A stretch of DNA of 64,000 nt from Pseudocercospora fijiensis CIRAD86 (GCF_000340215.1 NW_006921535.1:575874-639873), one strand, 5' to 3'. Numbered from the stretch's first letter, positions 46,920 to 57,623 are shown. The notes: a model not told the origin generated them from the sequence alone. Numbers and translations: made by a program.

Positions 46920-47680
46920 TGATAGAAACTCAGAAGGACAGACAAGCAGCGCATAGTAAAGTCTATGTATACTGCTTTCTAATAATAATGTAAGAAAGTG
47001 ATTTCTACCCCTATCACAAAAGTGCATGGTGCCGCGAACTCTAATAACGTCTGCCTTCCATTCAACAAGGCGGCAGTTGTATACTGACCACGAGGGTGGT
47101 GAAACCATCACTGGTGAAACGCCACGGCAGCTAGGTCTGCAGCGGCGGCTTGTCCACTTCCATGGTTGTTTACAGGCCATATACGGACCGCTTAGTCACC
47201 GCTACGAGATCTAATTTCGAGCCAATTTGAAGCCTTGTAATCGCATGGTATAGGCCTGCAAATGAGGAGTCACATTGAAGCCAAACTAGACCTTATCTGG
47301 CGGCCATTTCCACCTCTTGTTGATCGACCTGTTCCACCTCTTCCTCGCGGTCACGTGTCGCGCTTGTTTTGACCTTACTGTCGCCAGTATGGGTGATTAT
47401 TCCAGGCATTTGGCGCCTGAAGATGTTAACGCGTTGCTCAGTGAGCTGGAGTGTGAACAGTCGGTACGTGGTCGTCGTGGTCGTCGTGGTCGTCGTGGTC
47501 GCTCGTTCTCGTAGATAATCGCTGAGGTGTTATGTTTGAGACGGCGAGAAGATCGTTCTTTGGACTGCATTTGTTACCGCTATCCAACAACTCCTGCGCT
47601 GTCCCAACCATACCAATGCAACATGATCTGTTTATCAAAGCATACATCATTATCTTGCATACACCTCCTGCTCAGCGTGG
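46920..47680. other. intergenic region with a GTCGTCGTG repeat
   Basis: No gene model is supported. A 9-bp unit GTCGTCGTG is repeated three times plus a partial copy at 47,469-47,500, inside a short plus-strand frame (47,317-47,514) that would encode R-G-R repeats. The frame has no introns or family support. The region separates the start of the secreted-protein gene from the stop of the coiled-coil gene, both on the minus strand. Confidence 0.6.
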
Positions 47681-49447
47681 TCAAAAGTCAACAATGAGAA
47701 GCGTTTCCAGCTCCTCAGGACTGAGCGTACTCTTTCTCTTGCGTGGCCTTCCCTTGATCTTCGTCCTCTTAGCCATTGGCGATATTCTGCCCAATGTATC
47801 ATCACCAGGCATTTTGCCCAGTGTATCATCTTCTGGTTCGTCCAGGACACCGTCCAAGCCAAATGGCCGATCTTCCCTTCGAACCGATGTGGGATTCGCA
47901 CGTGCAGCTTGAGCTTCTGCAGCCTCTTCTTGCGCGGCGCTTAATTTCTCAGCGATCGTCATCTGAGGAATCTCCAGAACTTCGCTCTCATCGTCTTCAA
48001 GCGCTGTGGTACCAAAGAACGGATCAGATCTTGTGTCAGCGACCGACTTGGGCGGAGAGTTCGGCGTTGGTCTGTGAGGTATTGACTCAGACGGTCGAAG
48101 GTCGAAGAATTCTGGCGGTTCGAGTGCATTCCGTTTCCTCTTTGATGTCTCCAAGAGTTCTCCTTTCCAGGACTTTGATTGTTGGGCCACAGGCGATATA
48201 TCAGCTCGTCTTGATTCGTCTGATTCAGGACGAGAAGACGCGTCTGATGTCCTAGCCCCTGCGTGACAATTGGTCTTTGGCAATTCGATCTCGCTTGTTT
48301 CGGAAGAGACAAGACTCTCATCCTGCTGTTCCTTGGCCGCCATTGCACCGCGACCTCCTTTTGAGCTGCCGCCTGGCGTGACCAAGCCCATCCCTCTACG
48401 CAGATCATCTATGTTGATAGTCTCACCGGTGTTCAGTCGTGTTACCCACACATGCATCATATTCAACACTTCTCTCCAGCGGCTTTCCATATGTTCCCAT
48501 CCTTCTCGAAGACGAATGATTTCCTCCTCTCTCATTTCGACCTCTTCCATTGGAACAAAGTTAGGGTTCGTCAAGATAGTCTTCAGCGTAGACAACGTTG
48601 ATTCCATGTCAGCCGCAAGCATCTCGTACGCAACGGGAGCAGCTTGCATGAGGTCACCGCTCCCAGCACTCTTGTATTTCGCATTCAGCTCTTGTGTCTC
48701 GCTGCCCATGCTTCCCACCGCACTGTCTGGGTGTGACAGCTTCACGTTAGCAGGAAGCCCAAGAATCTCACGCATCGTGCTTAAAGCACCTCGAACCAGG
48801 CTGATCAAGTTATCGTTCTCATCGCTCAGATCTTGGCTGAGCTGGGTTAGAAATTCGGTCGTTTCTTGCTTCAAGCTATACGCTGGATCTTCGATATCGT
48901 GCATTGAAGGCTCCACGACGGGTCTCCTGACAGTCATGCTGGGCGCGGTCATTCCCACGCGCGTGCCTCTCTGTTGGCCCTGCAAATGTGTCTTCAATCT
49001 AGCCAATTCGAGATCTCGCTTCTTAATGTCGTTGGTGCACTGTGTCTTGATCTGCGCCAGTGTGGCCTTCAGCTTCGTCGTCTGATCTTGAAGTGTTTTC
49101 ATGGCCTTCTCCACCTTCTTAACCTCCGCCAGTGCGACGCGTTCTGCCTGCTGGGCTTGTGTTGCTGCTCGCGCCGACTCCTCGCTCTTAGTCTGTAGTC
49201 GTTCAATCTCGTGCGTTTTCCTGACGTCCTCAGACTGTAGCTGCCGCATCGTGGTCGCAACATGTTCTCTCTGTTCCTTATCCCGGTCTTCTCTGAGTAT
49301 CAGGTCGTGGACGAGGTTGATGATTTGCGCGCGGCTCTCTTTCGAGGGCTTGACGAAGTCGACCGGCTCGCCATTGCGTAAGAGTCCTCTTGCTAGTAGT
49401 AAGTTATTGAGGTACGTCGACGCAGTGCGCAGACTTTCGTGATCCAT
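47681..49447 (-). CDS. ADIP/Msd1-type coiled-coil protein, spindle-pole/microtubule anchoring
   Basis: Uninterrupted 588-aa frame; I chose the ATG at 49,447 because the conserved region begins directly after it. The frame is open 47 codons further upstream but without family features. Residues ~8-60 (T-A-S-T-Y-L-N-N-L-L-L-A-R-G-L) and the following coiled coil to ~170 match the ADIP family as I remember it. That family includes vertebrate SSX2IP/ADIP and fission yeast Msd1, which anchor microtubule minus ends at the centrosome or spindle pole body. A second helical region covers about 195-370 (M-R-E-I-L-G-L-P-A-N). The remainder is Ser/Glu-rich and probably disordered, ending with a basic patch K-I-K-G-R-P-R-K-R-K near 560-570. 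The gene lies alone between two RIP blocks and is unmutated. Family assignment is fairly sure; function is inferred. Confidence 0.8.
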   Translation of the reverse strand: MDHESLRTASTYLNNLLLARGLLRNGEPVDFVKPSKESRAQIINLVHDLILREDRDKEQREHVATTMRQLQSEDVRKTHEIERLQTKSEESARAATQAQQAERVALAEVKKVEKAMKTLQDQTTKLKATLAQIKTQCTNDIKKRDLELARLKTHLQGQQRGTRVGMTAPSMTVRRPVVEPSMHDIEDPAYSLKQETTEFLTQLSQDLSDENDNLISLVRGALSTMREILGLPANVKLSHPDSAVGSMGSETQELNAKYKSAGSGDLMQAAPVAYEMLAADMESTLSTLKTILTNPNFVPMEEVEMREEEIIRLREGWEHMESRWREVLNMMHVWVTRLNTGETINIDDLRRGMGLVTPGGSSKGGRGAMAAKEQQDESLVSSETSEIELPKTNCHAGARTSDASSRPESDESRRADISPVAQQSKSWKGELLETSKRKRNALEPPEFFDLRPSESIPHRPTPNSPPKSVADTRSDPFFGTTALEDDESEVLEIPQMTIAEKLSAAQEEAAEAQAARANPTSVRREDRPFGLDGVLDEPEDDTLGKMPGDDTLGRISPMAKRTKIKGRPRKRKSTLSPEELETLLIVDF

Positions 49448-49689
49448 TGCAGTGCTTGCACGTGAAGATATTCGCAAAGGTTTGTGGTTTGTTTGGACAA
49501 GTAAACAGTACCCTGGTTTCGATCTAAAAATATAGTTTACCTCCAAAAGCCGAATGCCGATTCGACGATTCCATTCGCCCCTCACCACACTCCGACCACA
49601 CTAGGCACCTTACGCAGTAGGTTTCCAGCCGTTTGCCACATGTAAGAAGCCGCGAATAGCGCTGTTTTAGCGGCGGGAAGTGAATAACC
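49448..49689. promoter_or_regulatory. upstream region of the ADIP-like gene up to the RIP block
   Basis: About 240 bp with normal base composition containing the promoter of the minus-strand gene. No TATA box is obvious. Composition shifts to the RIP type from about 49,690, so the promoter lies very close to heterochromatin-prone repeats. Confidence 0.45.
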
Positions 49690-49839
49690 AAAATAACGGC
49701 TTATAAGAGCTTGCGCAGGTAATTTAGTAGCGTTTCTTAGTAGGCTGCTTAGTAATCAACCTCGGTACTAAGAGGTAGCTAGGGTCGTAGACCTTACTAT
49801 AATTAGTATTGTAGATTAGATGTTAATTGCTATGCTATA

Positions 49840-51110
49840 CTATAGAAGAATACGACTCTAACGGCTTCTTAACTAATAAGGATATTATCGCGGTCTATAG
49901 TAGAATACTAGTAACAACTATAGCTATTTTAGCCTCCGAGGCCGATAATCTACTAGATCTAGCTATTCGCCGAGAGGGCGAGAGCGAGCGCGAATACTAG
50001 TATAGACAGGCTCGCAATAATAGACTATATAAAGAGCTACGCGAGTATCTAAGAGACAAGTAGTAGTTACTAGAAACGTATCCTAACGCTAACTTCGAGG
50101 GTAACTTCCGCTTTAGTAAGTAATAAGTAATCGAATTAGCCGAGTTGCTAGATATTAAGTCGATCGAGTTGCCTAAGCGTATACGGTGCGATCTAGTAAT
50201 AGTACTATATATCGTTTACGGAAGGCTTAGTAATCCGGGTTATTAACGTAACCTAAGCTAGATATTTAGTCGTAGTAATAGCTAGATTAGTCGTATATTT
50301 AATGCCGCGTATACTTAAATAGCAAGGCGTTAGAAAGAGCGATTAGTATAGGACTTTAACCGGTTAAGTAAAGCCTACCTATAGCGAATAGCTATTACGG
50401 TTGCTAGATTAATCGATATAGAGTATATCTTTAGATATATCGATAGTACCCTACGGAAGTGCTATAGGCCGACCTACAACTAGCGGCCGTTCTATAATAG
50501 ATATAAGCACTTCTATAGACTCAAATACTAAGGCATTGTCCTTCCGGATAGCATTATATTGCTATATAGTCTAGTACCTAGCTCCTACGGCGATATAACG
50601 CTAATGCTAGAGAGTAGGTTTAATAAGGTTTAGAAGTCGTATTTCGAGCTACCTAGACAGCTATATCGACCCTTCGAAGAGCGGGTGTTCTTATATAGTA
50701 ATTAAGTATATAATGTCGCCGATAGGGTTATAAGAAGCTAGAAGACCGTAAATAGCGAGTTTCGCAATACCGACGAGGCTACGGCTATAAAGGAGATAAG
50801 TACTATCCGCTAGTTAGTCGAATAGGGCTTCGTAGAGGTTATTAACAACTTCGAGTTAATAAAGTACTTCTATAGGCTCCGAGTCGAGTTAATACTAGTC
50901 GGAGCGATATATATCGTTACTATATTGCTTACTAATTGCCTTACTTGTTATCGTAGCGAGAATAAGATTAGTCGACTATATAAGGTAAAGCCTCCGAGTG
51001 CGCGCGAATATCTCGCTAATCTACTATCCCTACCTATAATACCTATAGCTCTAACTAGCGACAACGACCTTCTACGCTATAGTAGGCACTTCGGAGCGGG
51101 CTTTTAAGCA
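49840..51110 (+). pseudogene. PIF/Harbinger (HARBI1-like) transposase, RIP-inactivated
   Basis: Plus-strand frame with only TAG/TAA breaks. The N-terminal helical part near 50,090-50,160 reads F-R-F-S-K-Q-Q-V-I-E-L-A. It is followed by S-N-S-Q-I-S-R-I-F-N-A near 50,280. The DDE region contains Y-I-D-S-T-L-R-K-C-Y-R-P near 50,440 and L-K-Y-Q-G-I-V-L-P-D near 50,520-50,550. Later come V-E-Q-G-F-V-E-V-I near 50,820 and L-L-T-N-C-L-T-C-Y at 50,925-50,960. These match the order of conserved blocks in HARBI1-like nucleases, which cut and paste their transposon. The sequence is non-functional. Confidence 0.82.
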
Positions 51111-51730
51111 GGCGACGAGGTATTCGATAGCGGCGCTTCGTTTAGATATAGTCGGACGGTTATACCGGACTATAAGACGGACGAGATTAAGGTTGTTAAT
51201 ATAATAAGAGAAGATTAAATTAGGAGATAGAGGTAGAAGATATAGGAAAGTAATAGATACGGGTATACCCGCACTAGCGCGTAGTATATTATATAAGATG
51301 CTTTGCGACTTTAAATATAACAATAACATTACTAATTTTATATATTCTTACGTACGCTATATTCTTTAGTATACGGCGCGTCTTATTGTCTAAAAACGAG
51401 CGAAAACGAGTAATACGTTGTTATATAGCGAGTCGTAGAAGGTCGAAGCCCGCTTACTAAGCGATGAAATCTCGGCTTTCCGTATTACTTCGAGCTATAT
51501 ACTATAATACCTACCCTATTTTACGAGTCCCTTAGAGCCGTCGATACGGGTTCGCCGTTTAAGCTCCGACCCTATAATTTTATTAGATATAGAGAGTCTT
51601 AGCGCTCTCGTACCGAACGAAGCTACGATTTCGAATAGGCACTCGTAAAAGAAGATATCGACTAAGTAATTACAACATTCTCGACAATAAGAATACGACA
51701 ATTGCAATACCCTAAGCTTAACCCTTATCC

Positions 51731-51763
51731 TAACCCTAACCCTAACCCTAACCCTAACCCTAA
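51731..51763. repeat. interstitial telomere-type tract (TAACCC)n
   Basis: Five perfect TAACCC units plus TAA, preceded by a degenerate TTAACCCTTATCC. TTAGGG is the telomere repeat of most filamentous ascomycetes. Here the tract is internal, in the gap between the two ORFs of the PIF-like element, with transposon sequence on both sides. Confidence 0.95.
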
Positions 51764-51774
51764 GAGATTAAATT

Positions 51775-53440
51775 ATCTACGAGAATACATCCTTATCGAT
51801 AGCATTAAGGTCTACGAAGCCGTCGCTATCGTTGTCGTAGTCTAGCGAGTCTGTTTAACTATCTACGATATCGTTAGAAGGAAGCTCTATTTATAATAAA
51901 GGTAATAGTCTTAATAGCAACGAAGCGGTTATCGTTACTTATAGAGCCTAGATACTAGACTAGATAGCATTAATTTAACGTACTATCTTTAGCTTAACGT
52001 CTCTTACTACGGCGCTTATTACGGCGGATAAGTCGCTTATATCTCTCGTACGGCTAGTAGGACTTAGTATACTCGGCGCCTCGCTAGCGGCGCTAATAAT
52101 AGAGACACTTAAAGACTCTAATAGCGAGCTAATTCTGCGTCTTAAGCTACGGCTCTTAGCTAGTGTTCTTAGCGTATTAAATATAGGCGATAGTACCTCT
52201 TTTAGTATAGCTCCTTATGCCTATAATCTACGCTAGAGCCGTTTAGACTCGAAGTCTAAACGACGACGCTTAGTAAGTTAAGTAGTATTACTATCGACTA
52301 TAGATAGCGTCGATAAGTCGATAACTTCTACTCGTTAAATAGGCGTTGTTAGAATAGCTAGATTTGATACTACTAGAGCCGCTACTAGAGCCGTTGCTAC
52401 TAGAGCCGGAGCCTAACTACTATTGCTACGCTAAGAGAGTGTCGATAGCATAGTGTTACGTATATTCTCGGTAGGACTATTAAATGCCTTTAATTCCTTC
52501 GTATTTAATATCTTCTCGCGCTATACTTTATCTAGTCGAAACAGTATCTCCGTAGCCTTATCGAGAAGCTAGTCTTAAAGGGTCTCTGCTACGACAACTC
52601 CGGAAGCTCCGTTAAGAGGCCTTCTCGCAACTACTCGGCGCTTAACTATTATACGATAAGCCCTAACTAGATCGCTAATAAGAGGTTTATTAGTTAGCTA
52701 AGTAGTAGTAACAATAGACTTAAAGCTAGCATTCTAGTTACGTACTTTGCTAGTTACTCGCTTATAAGCTATAGTAGCGCTAACCTTAGTAAGAGTAAGC
52801 TTACTAGCCGCCGAGATATAGCTATTACTATTAAGTCGAGTATTGCTATATTCCTTAGTAATAGTAGCGGCAATAATGTCGTCTTAAGAAGGACCTATAT
52901 TAACTAAAGTTTAACTATCGGTCTAACTGTCGGTCTAACTATTAATTCGAGTACTATTTAGCGTAGAAACAGGCTCCTCAATTAGCGTAGATATTAGCGT
53001 AGAAACAGGCTACTAGACAGGCTGCTAGACAGGCTGCTAGACAGGCTGCTAGATAGGCTGCTAGACAGGCTACTAGATAGGCTACTAGACAGGCTGCTAG
53101 ACAGGCTCTTTAACTAGCGTAGAAACGATTAGTATATTCACTTCGTAGACCTAATTAGCTACTAAGCGATAGGTTATTAGACTGTCGAGTAATACAGTTG
53201 GACTATATAGCGTAGGTTAACTATAATAGTCGCGGACTATAGCTAGTAGCGTATAGAAGGAAGGACCTAAGCGAGGGTATAGATCGCTCTACGAGAAGCT
53301 ATAATTTAGGTCGAGAAGTGCGGTAATAGGTAGTAGGGTAGGTCTTAGGGTAACAGGAACGGCTATAATACTAAGAAGCTTTAATTAGGAGGTATTTGCT
53401 AACAAGTCTAAGCTTCCGAGTACTTTGTGTATTCTCGGAA
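51775..53440 (-). pseudogene. accessory ORF of the PIF-like element, with Q-P-V-Q repeats
   Basis: Minus-strand frame from about 53,440, about 550 codons with RIP-type stops. The N-terminal part (53,340-53,120) reads A-L-L-D-L-N-Y-S-F-S and L-G-P-S-F-Y-T-L-L-A-I-V. Eight tandem 12-bp units at 53,005-53,107 encode Q-P-V-Q/Q-P-I-Q. The middle is helical and Ser/Thr-rich, a basic patch T-K-R-R-R-L lies near 52,260, and the C-terminus is acidic (D-Y-D-N-D-S-D-G near 51,830). PIF/Harbinger elements usually carry a second, Myb/SANT-like DNA-binding protein; a Myb fold could not be confirmed by eye, so this role is inferred from position. Confidence 0.6.
53005..53107. repeat. 12-bp tandem repeat, 8 units
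   Basis: The unit is ACAGGCTGCTAG with variants ACAGGCTACTAG and ATAGGCTGCTAG; the variable bases are C/T and G/A, as RIP would produce from identical units. It lies in frame in the minus-strand accessory ORF. Confidence 0.85.
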
Positions 53441-53800
53441 GCCCTAATATATACCTCTTTCGAGATACGGACTTAGTTATAATTATAATAGCTCCCTACC
53501 GAGGTCTCTATAGCTGTTCCTATAACGGCTCTTAGAGTGATTGTATACAGGCCCCTAGACCTATATAACCTCTAGTAGCCGCATAGCGACCTTTACCTAC
53601 CTCTTACTAGACTCTCCGTCTTTATATATATATATAAGGGGCATATAGTAGCCGGCAGGAGATGGCTACTATGCTAAAAGACTGAATTTGATAGAAGGCG
53701 GAGACAGGGTTTAAGCCATTTAGCTAAGGATTTAGCACACTCCTTTACTTAACTATTAACGGCCTAGCGCAGGGTCTAATTAGCGTATTTTCGATTATAT

Positions 53801-54366
53801 AAGCGTACACGGTTGACTGTACGAGCTCGTATAGTTACCCGTGCTTTTATTCACTTAATCCTTTACGCACGGATAACTGCACCGAGTTTATTCACATACT
53901 AGTGCACTAGTGCGAGCCACTTCCGCGTACACGGAGCGCAACTGCCAATTCAAACCTACTGCGCAAGGTGCCTACTACTCTGCAGGAACAGCACAGCACA
54001 GCACAGCACTCGTTCTGCTTCGCACCAACTGGACGCACAGGCTGGAACTCCTGCTGACATGAATTGCGCCGAGTCGCTCCTGCACCGAACATCTCCAACC
54101 ACTGCTCACTACCACCGGCCCCACCGCGCGCCCGTCTGATGCTGTGCCCTACCGCTACGGACTTTTGGGCGGGGAGAATCGTAAGGATTGGCGGTGACAC
54201 CAGCCCCCAATGCGCCAATGCAGGCCCTGAAGTTATTCTTGATGACAGCTAGAGCGAAATGTCAAGAAGCCCACTATTATCTTGCACTTGATCCCGTCTG
54301 GGTCCTACTCCCTCTCCCCTCTTCTCACTCCTCCATCCTCCCACATCACCACAGACTACCGCCAAC
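53801..54366 (+). promoter_or_regulatory. promoter and leader of the scytalone dehydratase gene
   Basis: Base composition returns to normal from about 53,880. A short CAGCA run lies at 53,990-54,008. A pyrimidine-rich stretch (CTACTCCCTCTCCCCTCTTC and following, 54,304-54,350) leads to the ATG with context CCAACATGC, the usual arrangement near transcription starts of well-expressed fungal genes. No melanin-regulator site was verified. Several short ORFs here have no support. Confidence 0.5.
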
Positions 54367-55419
54367 ATGCCTGGATTCGCAGACACTCAGCTTGAGCCCG
54401 TCAAGCTCATCACGCTTGAGGGTGAGTCCATTTCGTTGCTGCCGTCAGATCACCCACTTTTCCATCATGATGAAGAAAACAATAAGGGATTTAAGCGAGT
54501 CTTTCCCATAGAGGAAAGAAATGAGCGGAACCACGAAAATTCATTCTGAAATCCTGAGCGTTGTGACCATCACAGTAGGGAAAGAAGAAAAGAAGAGGAA
54601 AAACATCCACTCCCTCAAATCGTCACAACCCTCCAGCTCCACCTACAAAACAATTCCCCCACCCACGCCCACCATAGAAAACATCAGTGACCTAACACCC
54701 CCCTCCCCCAGAAATGCAAGGCTGCATGGCCGCCGTCTACGAATGGGCCGACAGCTACGACAGCAAAGACTGGGTACGCCTGAGCAAATGCATCGCCCCA
54801 ACCCTCCGCATCGACTACCGTTCCTTCCTCAACAAACTCTGGGAAGAAATGCCAGCGGAAGAATTCATAAAAATGGCTTCGGACCCCGCAGTTCTGGGCG
54901 ACCCAACTCTCAAAACCCAACACTTCATCGGAGGCACGAAGTGGGAGAAAGTGAGCGAGGATGAAATAATCGGGTAAGCAAATATATTATATATTATACC
55001 TCCCTCACATACTTTATTTCTTCCTTCTAACCGCTATTTTGGCTTCCAGATACCACCAACTCCGCGTCCCCCACCAAAAATACACCGACGAAACCCTAAG
55101 TAAAGTCGCCGTAAAGGGCCACGCCCACTCCTTCAACTTACACTGGTACAAAAAAGTCAACGGAGTGTGGAAATTCGCCGGTTTGAATCCAGACATTCGA
55201 TGGTTCGAGTACGATTTCGATCAAGTTTTTGCCGCAGGTCGTGACGCGCACGGCGAAACGGACAAGGAAAAGGAAAAAGAAACTGCGGCTCAAGCGTCTG
55301 GTGCGTCATCATCATCATCAAGAAACATACAATTAGATTTTTCAAAAATCCATGATCCCTTGGTGGAGCAAGCTAACGCGGCCATGGCTATTGCTACAGG
55401 CATTCCTCCAAAGAAATAA
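54367..55419 (+). CDS. scytalone dehydratase (DHN-melanin pathway)
   Basis: Exons 54,367-54,421; 54,712-54,973; 55,050-55,419, total 687 nt, 228 aa. Introns of 290 and 76 nt with GTGAGT and GTAAGC donors, CTAAC branch sites and CAG acceptors. The enzyme dehydrates scytalone to 1,3,8-trihydroxynaphthalene and vermelone to 1,8-dihydroxynaphthalene. By comparison with the rice-blast enzyme the active site is complete: Tyr34, Asp35, Tyr54, His89, His114, Ser133 and Asn135 correspond to its Y30, D31, Y50, H85, H110, S129 and N131. The core ends near residue 155; a charged linker (D-K-E-K-E-K-E) and a Ser run precede a C-terminal tail ending I-P-P-K-K, present in some fungal homologues. No polyketide synthase or reductase gene is in the window, so any melanin cluster is not visible. 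It lies about 500 bp from RIP block B. Confidence 0.95.
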
Positions 55420-55807
55420 GAAGAAGAATTACAAATCAACCCAGCTTTTCGCATCAAGATCAAGCTTAGACTAGGTTCACGTTTACGAGATGAGGATTTG
55501 GTCAAGAGATTGAGTGACAGCTTTTGGAATGATGGAACGAACGAGACGCACGTCGTTGATATCTGTCCATTAGTTTCATGAGCTGTATCAACACAGGATA
55601 TGAGCTACTCATACGTCAGTCCTCCCTGCTACCAAGTCTCCTTCCAATGCCCTCAGACTACTGCAGGTTTCCTCAACAATGCGCTTGGGCAGGAGTGATG
55701 TCGGCACTGCGCCAAATTGAACATATGACCCGTCGAATACGGAAGCGGTGCACAGAGAGCATACTAATCATCGGATCCTGCGAGGACCGTTTTCCGCTTG
55801 CGCAACT
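55420..55807. other. tail-to-tail intergenic region
   Basis: 388 bp between two convergent stop codons. It should hold both 3' ends. I see no conserved gene; small frames here have no family support. Confidence 0.6.
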
Positions 55808-57623
55808 TCAGGGTAACCATCTATTAGCATATGTCTTAGTAGAGGTGCTTGATCCAAACCGGTCAATACATACCTTGCGAGTGGGTTGAATTGCCTCCTT
55901 TTTCGGGGAACCGGTCTCGTTGACATTCAGCTGCTTCACAGCCGATCGTGTGCGCTTCTTGTTCGAACCGATTGCCGGGCTTGACGAAGGTAGAGTGGAA
56001 GTCTTGTCGATGCTAGCGCCTGAAGACGGACTGCCGGCGGAGGCATCAGACTGCTGGTTCAGGAGATGAGAGAGAAAATCACGATCTACTGACTGTGTCA
56101 GCAATGCCAGCGTTGGAGGACTGGAGCGCTTACGCGTCAGATCTGCAGAGCCTTCTTTCCTACCGCGCATAACAGCAGCTGGGGCTACACCTGCAGAATG
56201 GTGAATGAGATGGCCTTGAGCGTCCTCGGACGTACAGGTCGGAAAGTTCTCGCAATTGGCGTGCATGGAGACGTCTGAGGTGTTCGAGCGAGCTAGAGCA
56301 CGTCTATCGCTGTGATCTAGGTCCTCCTCATTGACTTGTGCTCCAGAGTCGGCCATCATGGGGCTGCCGAGAGCCCGGCCGTGGGCGGTCTCAGCGGTCC
56401 TGGCGCGTAGAGCGTGCTGAGGAATTGGTGGTGGAGGCATTGAGAAGGCATCTGCGAGCTGTCCTGCGCCTGCTGCTTCTCTCTGCTCACGAATGGCTCC
56501 AAGGAGGTCATCGAGTTGGCCACTGGGCATGCGGAGATTGCCCTCACTACTACGGTGAAGTCGCTCACCATCAATGCCCGGGAAGGAAGGCGGATTGCCC
56601 ACAGTGCCAATTGATTGAAATGTCATCAAGGGCAAAGCAGCTTGGGAGATCGTTGTGTATGCAGAAGTGGATCTGCTGCTTCCATCTGGTAGGTGGTGAT
56701 AGGGAGCAAGCCTGTCAGCGTAAGTTGGTGTAGGTGGCGGTGGTCCAGGCATATGCCCGCATAAAGCAGGAGAGGAGGATAATGCGGCAGCGCTGGGAGC
56801 GCTGAATGTGCTATTGATGCTTGCATTTCGATGATGAAAATCATGATTGAGCATGCTTCCGCAGCTCGATTGGCGAGACGACGAAGGAAGGGCTATCGGG
56901 TGTGCCATCATGGTCGGGTTTGGCCATGCGATGTCGCAGCGCTGCAATACATCTGCCAAGATATGTCAGTGGACAGGCCACGATTGTCTAATGCTGCAGC
57001 AACATACCAAGCGGAGCCGGCTGGAAGTTGAAAATGGCATGAGTTGCCAACTTGTGAAAAGACTTCCCATCATTCCTGAGCCATCCCTCCGAGACCACCA
57101 CCTTGATACGTCCAGTCTCATCCAGCGCGTTCCATGCTGTCTGCGACATGGTTGAGCGATGGAATGGAGGAAACTGGAGGAGTGCTGCGCCATGCATGGT
57201 GTGCGTATTGCTGTGCGCAATCACCTTCGGCCACTGAATATTGGGGTCGAAGACTTCGACGCTCTGCAAAATTCCATCGACCATGACCTGCGCGTGCCAG
57301 ACTTGAGTCTGAAGGCGATCATCGCTGCGAGCGTTCGAGTCGAAGAAGAACTTGCGTTTGCCCCAGGAGTGGATGGAGACTTGAAAAGGGTCGCCGGGTT
57401 GCAAGCTCGCAATAAAGGAGGTCATCACGGGTATGACTGCAGCACAATCAGTCTCGCTCAACAGGCGCGCCGAAGCGGGTTGTCACTTACTGGTCGGGCC
57501 ACAAGGATGAGGGTTCGGGTCATGCACAGCACAGCACGACACTTTGAACTCTTGCGTTGGAATATGTCCGGTACCATCATGACCGCCCGGAAAGATCAGA
57601 ATGTCGAGTTCTTCGTAGCGCAT
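55808..57623 (-). CDS. conserved fungal protein of unknown function, 3 exons
   Basis: Model: exons 57,623-57,491; 57,436-57,008; 56,952-55,808, 1,707 nt, 568 aa. Introns of 54 and 55 nt have GTAAGT and GTATGT donors and CAG acceptors, and phases agree. The first ~195 residues form a compact domain: E-L-D-I-L-I-F-P-G-G-H-D-G-T-G, then F-Q-V-S-I-H-S-W-G, M-V-D-G, F-P-P-F-H-R, W-N-A-L-D-E-T-G-R-I-K-V-V-V and A-P-L-D-V-L ... D-I-A-W-P-N. I recall this block arrangement from uncharacterised proteins widespread in Pezizomycotina, with no named function. The second intron was placed because it restores that ending. The remaining ~370 residues are Ser/Pro/His-rich and probably disordered, with a nuclear-signal-like N-K-K-R-T-R near the end. 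The start at 57,623 follows the homologues; an upstream exon cannot be excluded. Confidence 0.7.

Larger units (their letters stand above)
49690..53800. other. RIP-mutated block B: one PIF/Harbinger-like DNA transposon
   Basis: Same dinucleotide signature as block A. It contains two convergent degenerate ORFs, a transposase on the plus strand and an accessory ORF on the minus strand, with a telomere-type repeat between them. Two-ORF organisation is usual for PIF/Harbinger elements. I could not find terminal inverted repeats or a 3-bp target duplication at the edges; mutation may have hidden them. Confidence 0.75.

Noticed and set aside
47317..47514. 65-aa plus-strand ORF ending in R-G-R repeats
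   Set aside because: The repeat comes from a simple GTCGTCGTG tract; there is no splice structure, no family and no conserved start context.
48270..49085. 271-aa plus-strand ORF
   Set aside because: Antisense to the coiled-coil gene; composition is typical of a reverse-strand shadow.
54521..54964. 147-aa plus-strand ORF overlapping scytalone dehydratase
   Set aside because: It runs through intron 1 in another frame, whereas the spliced frame matches the enzyme family residue by residue.
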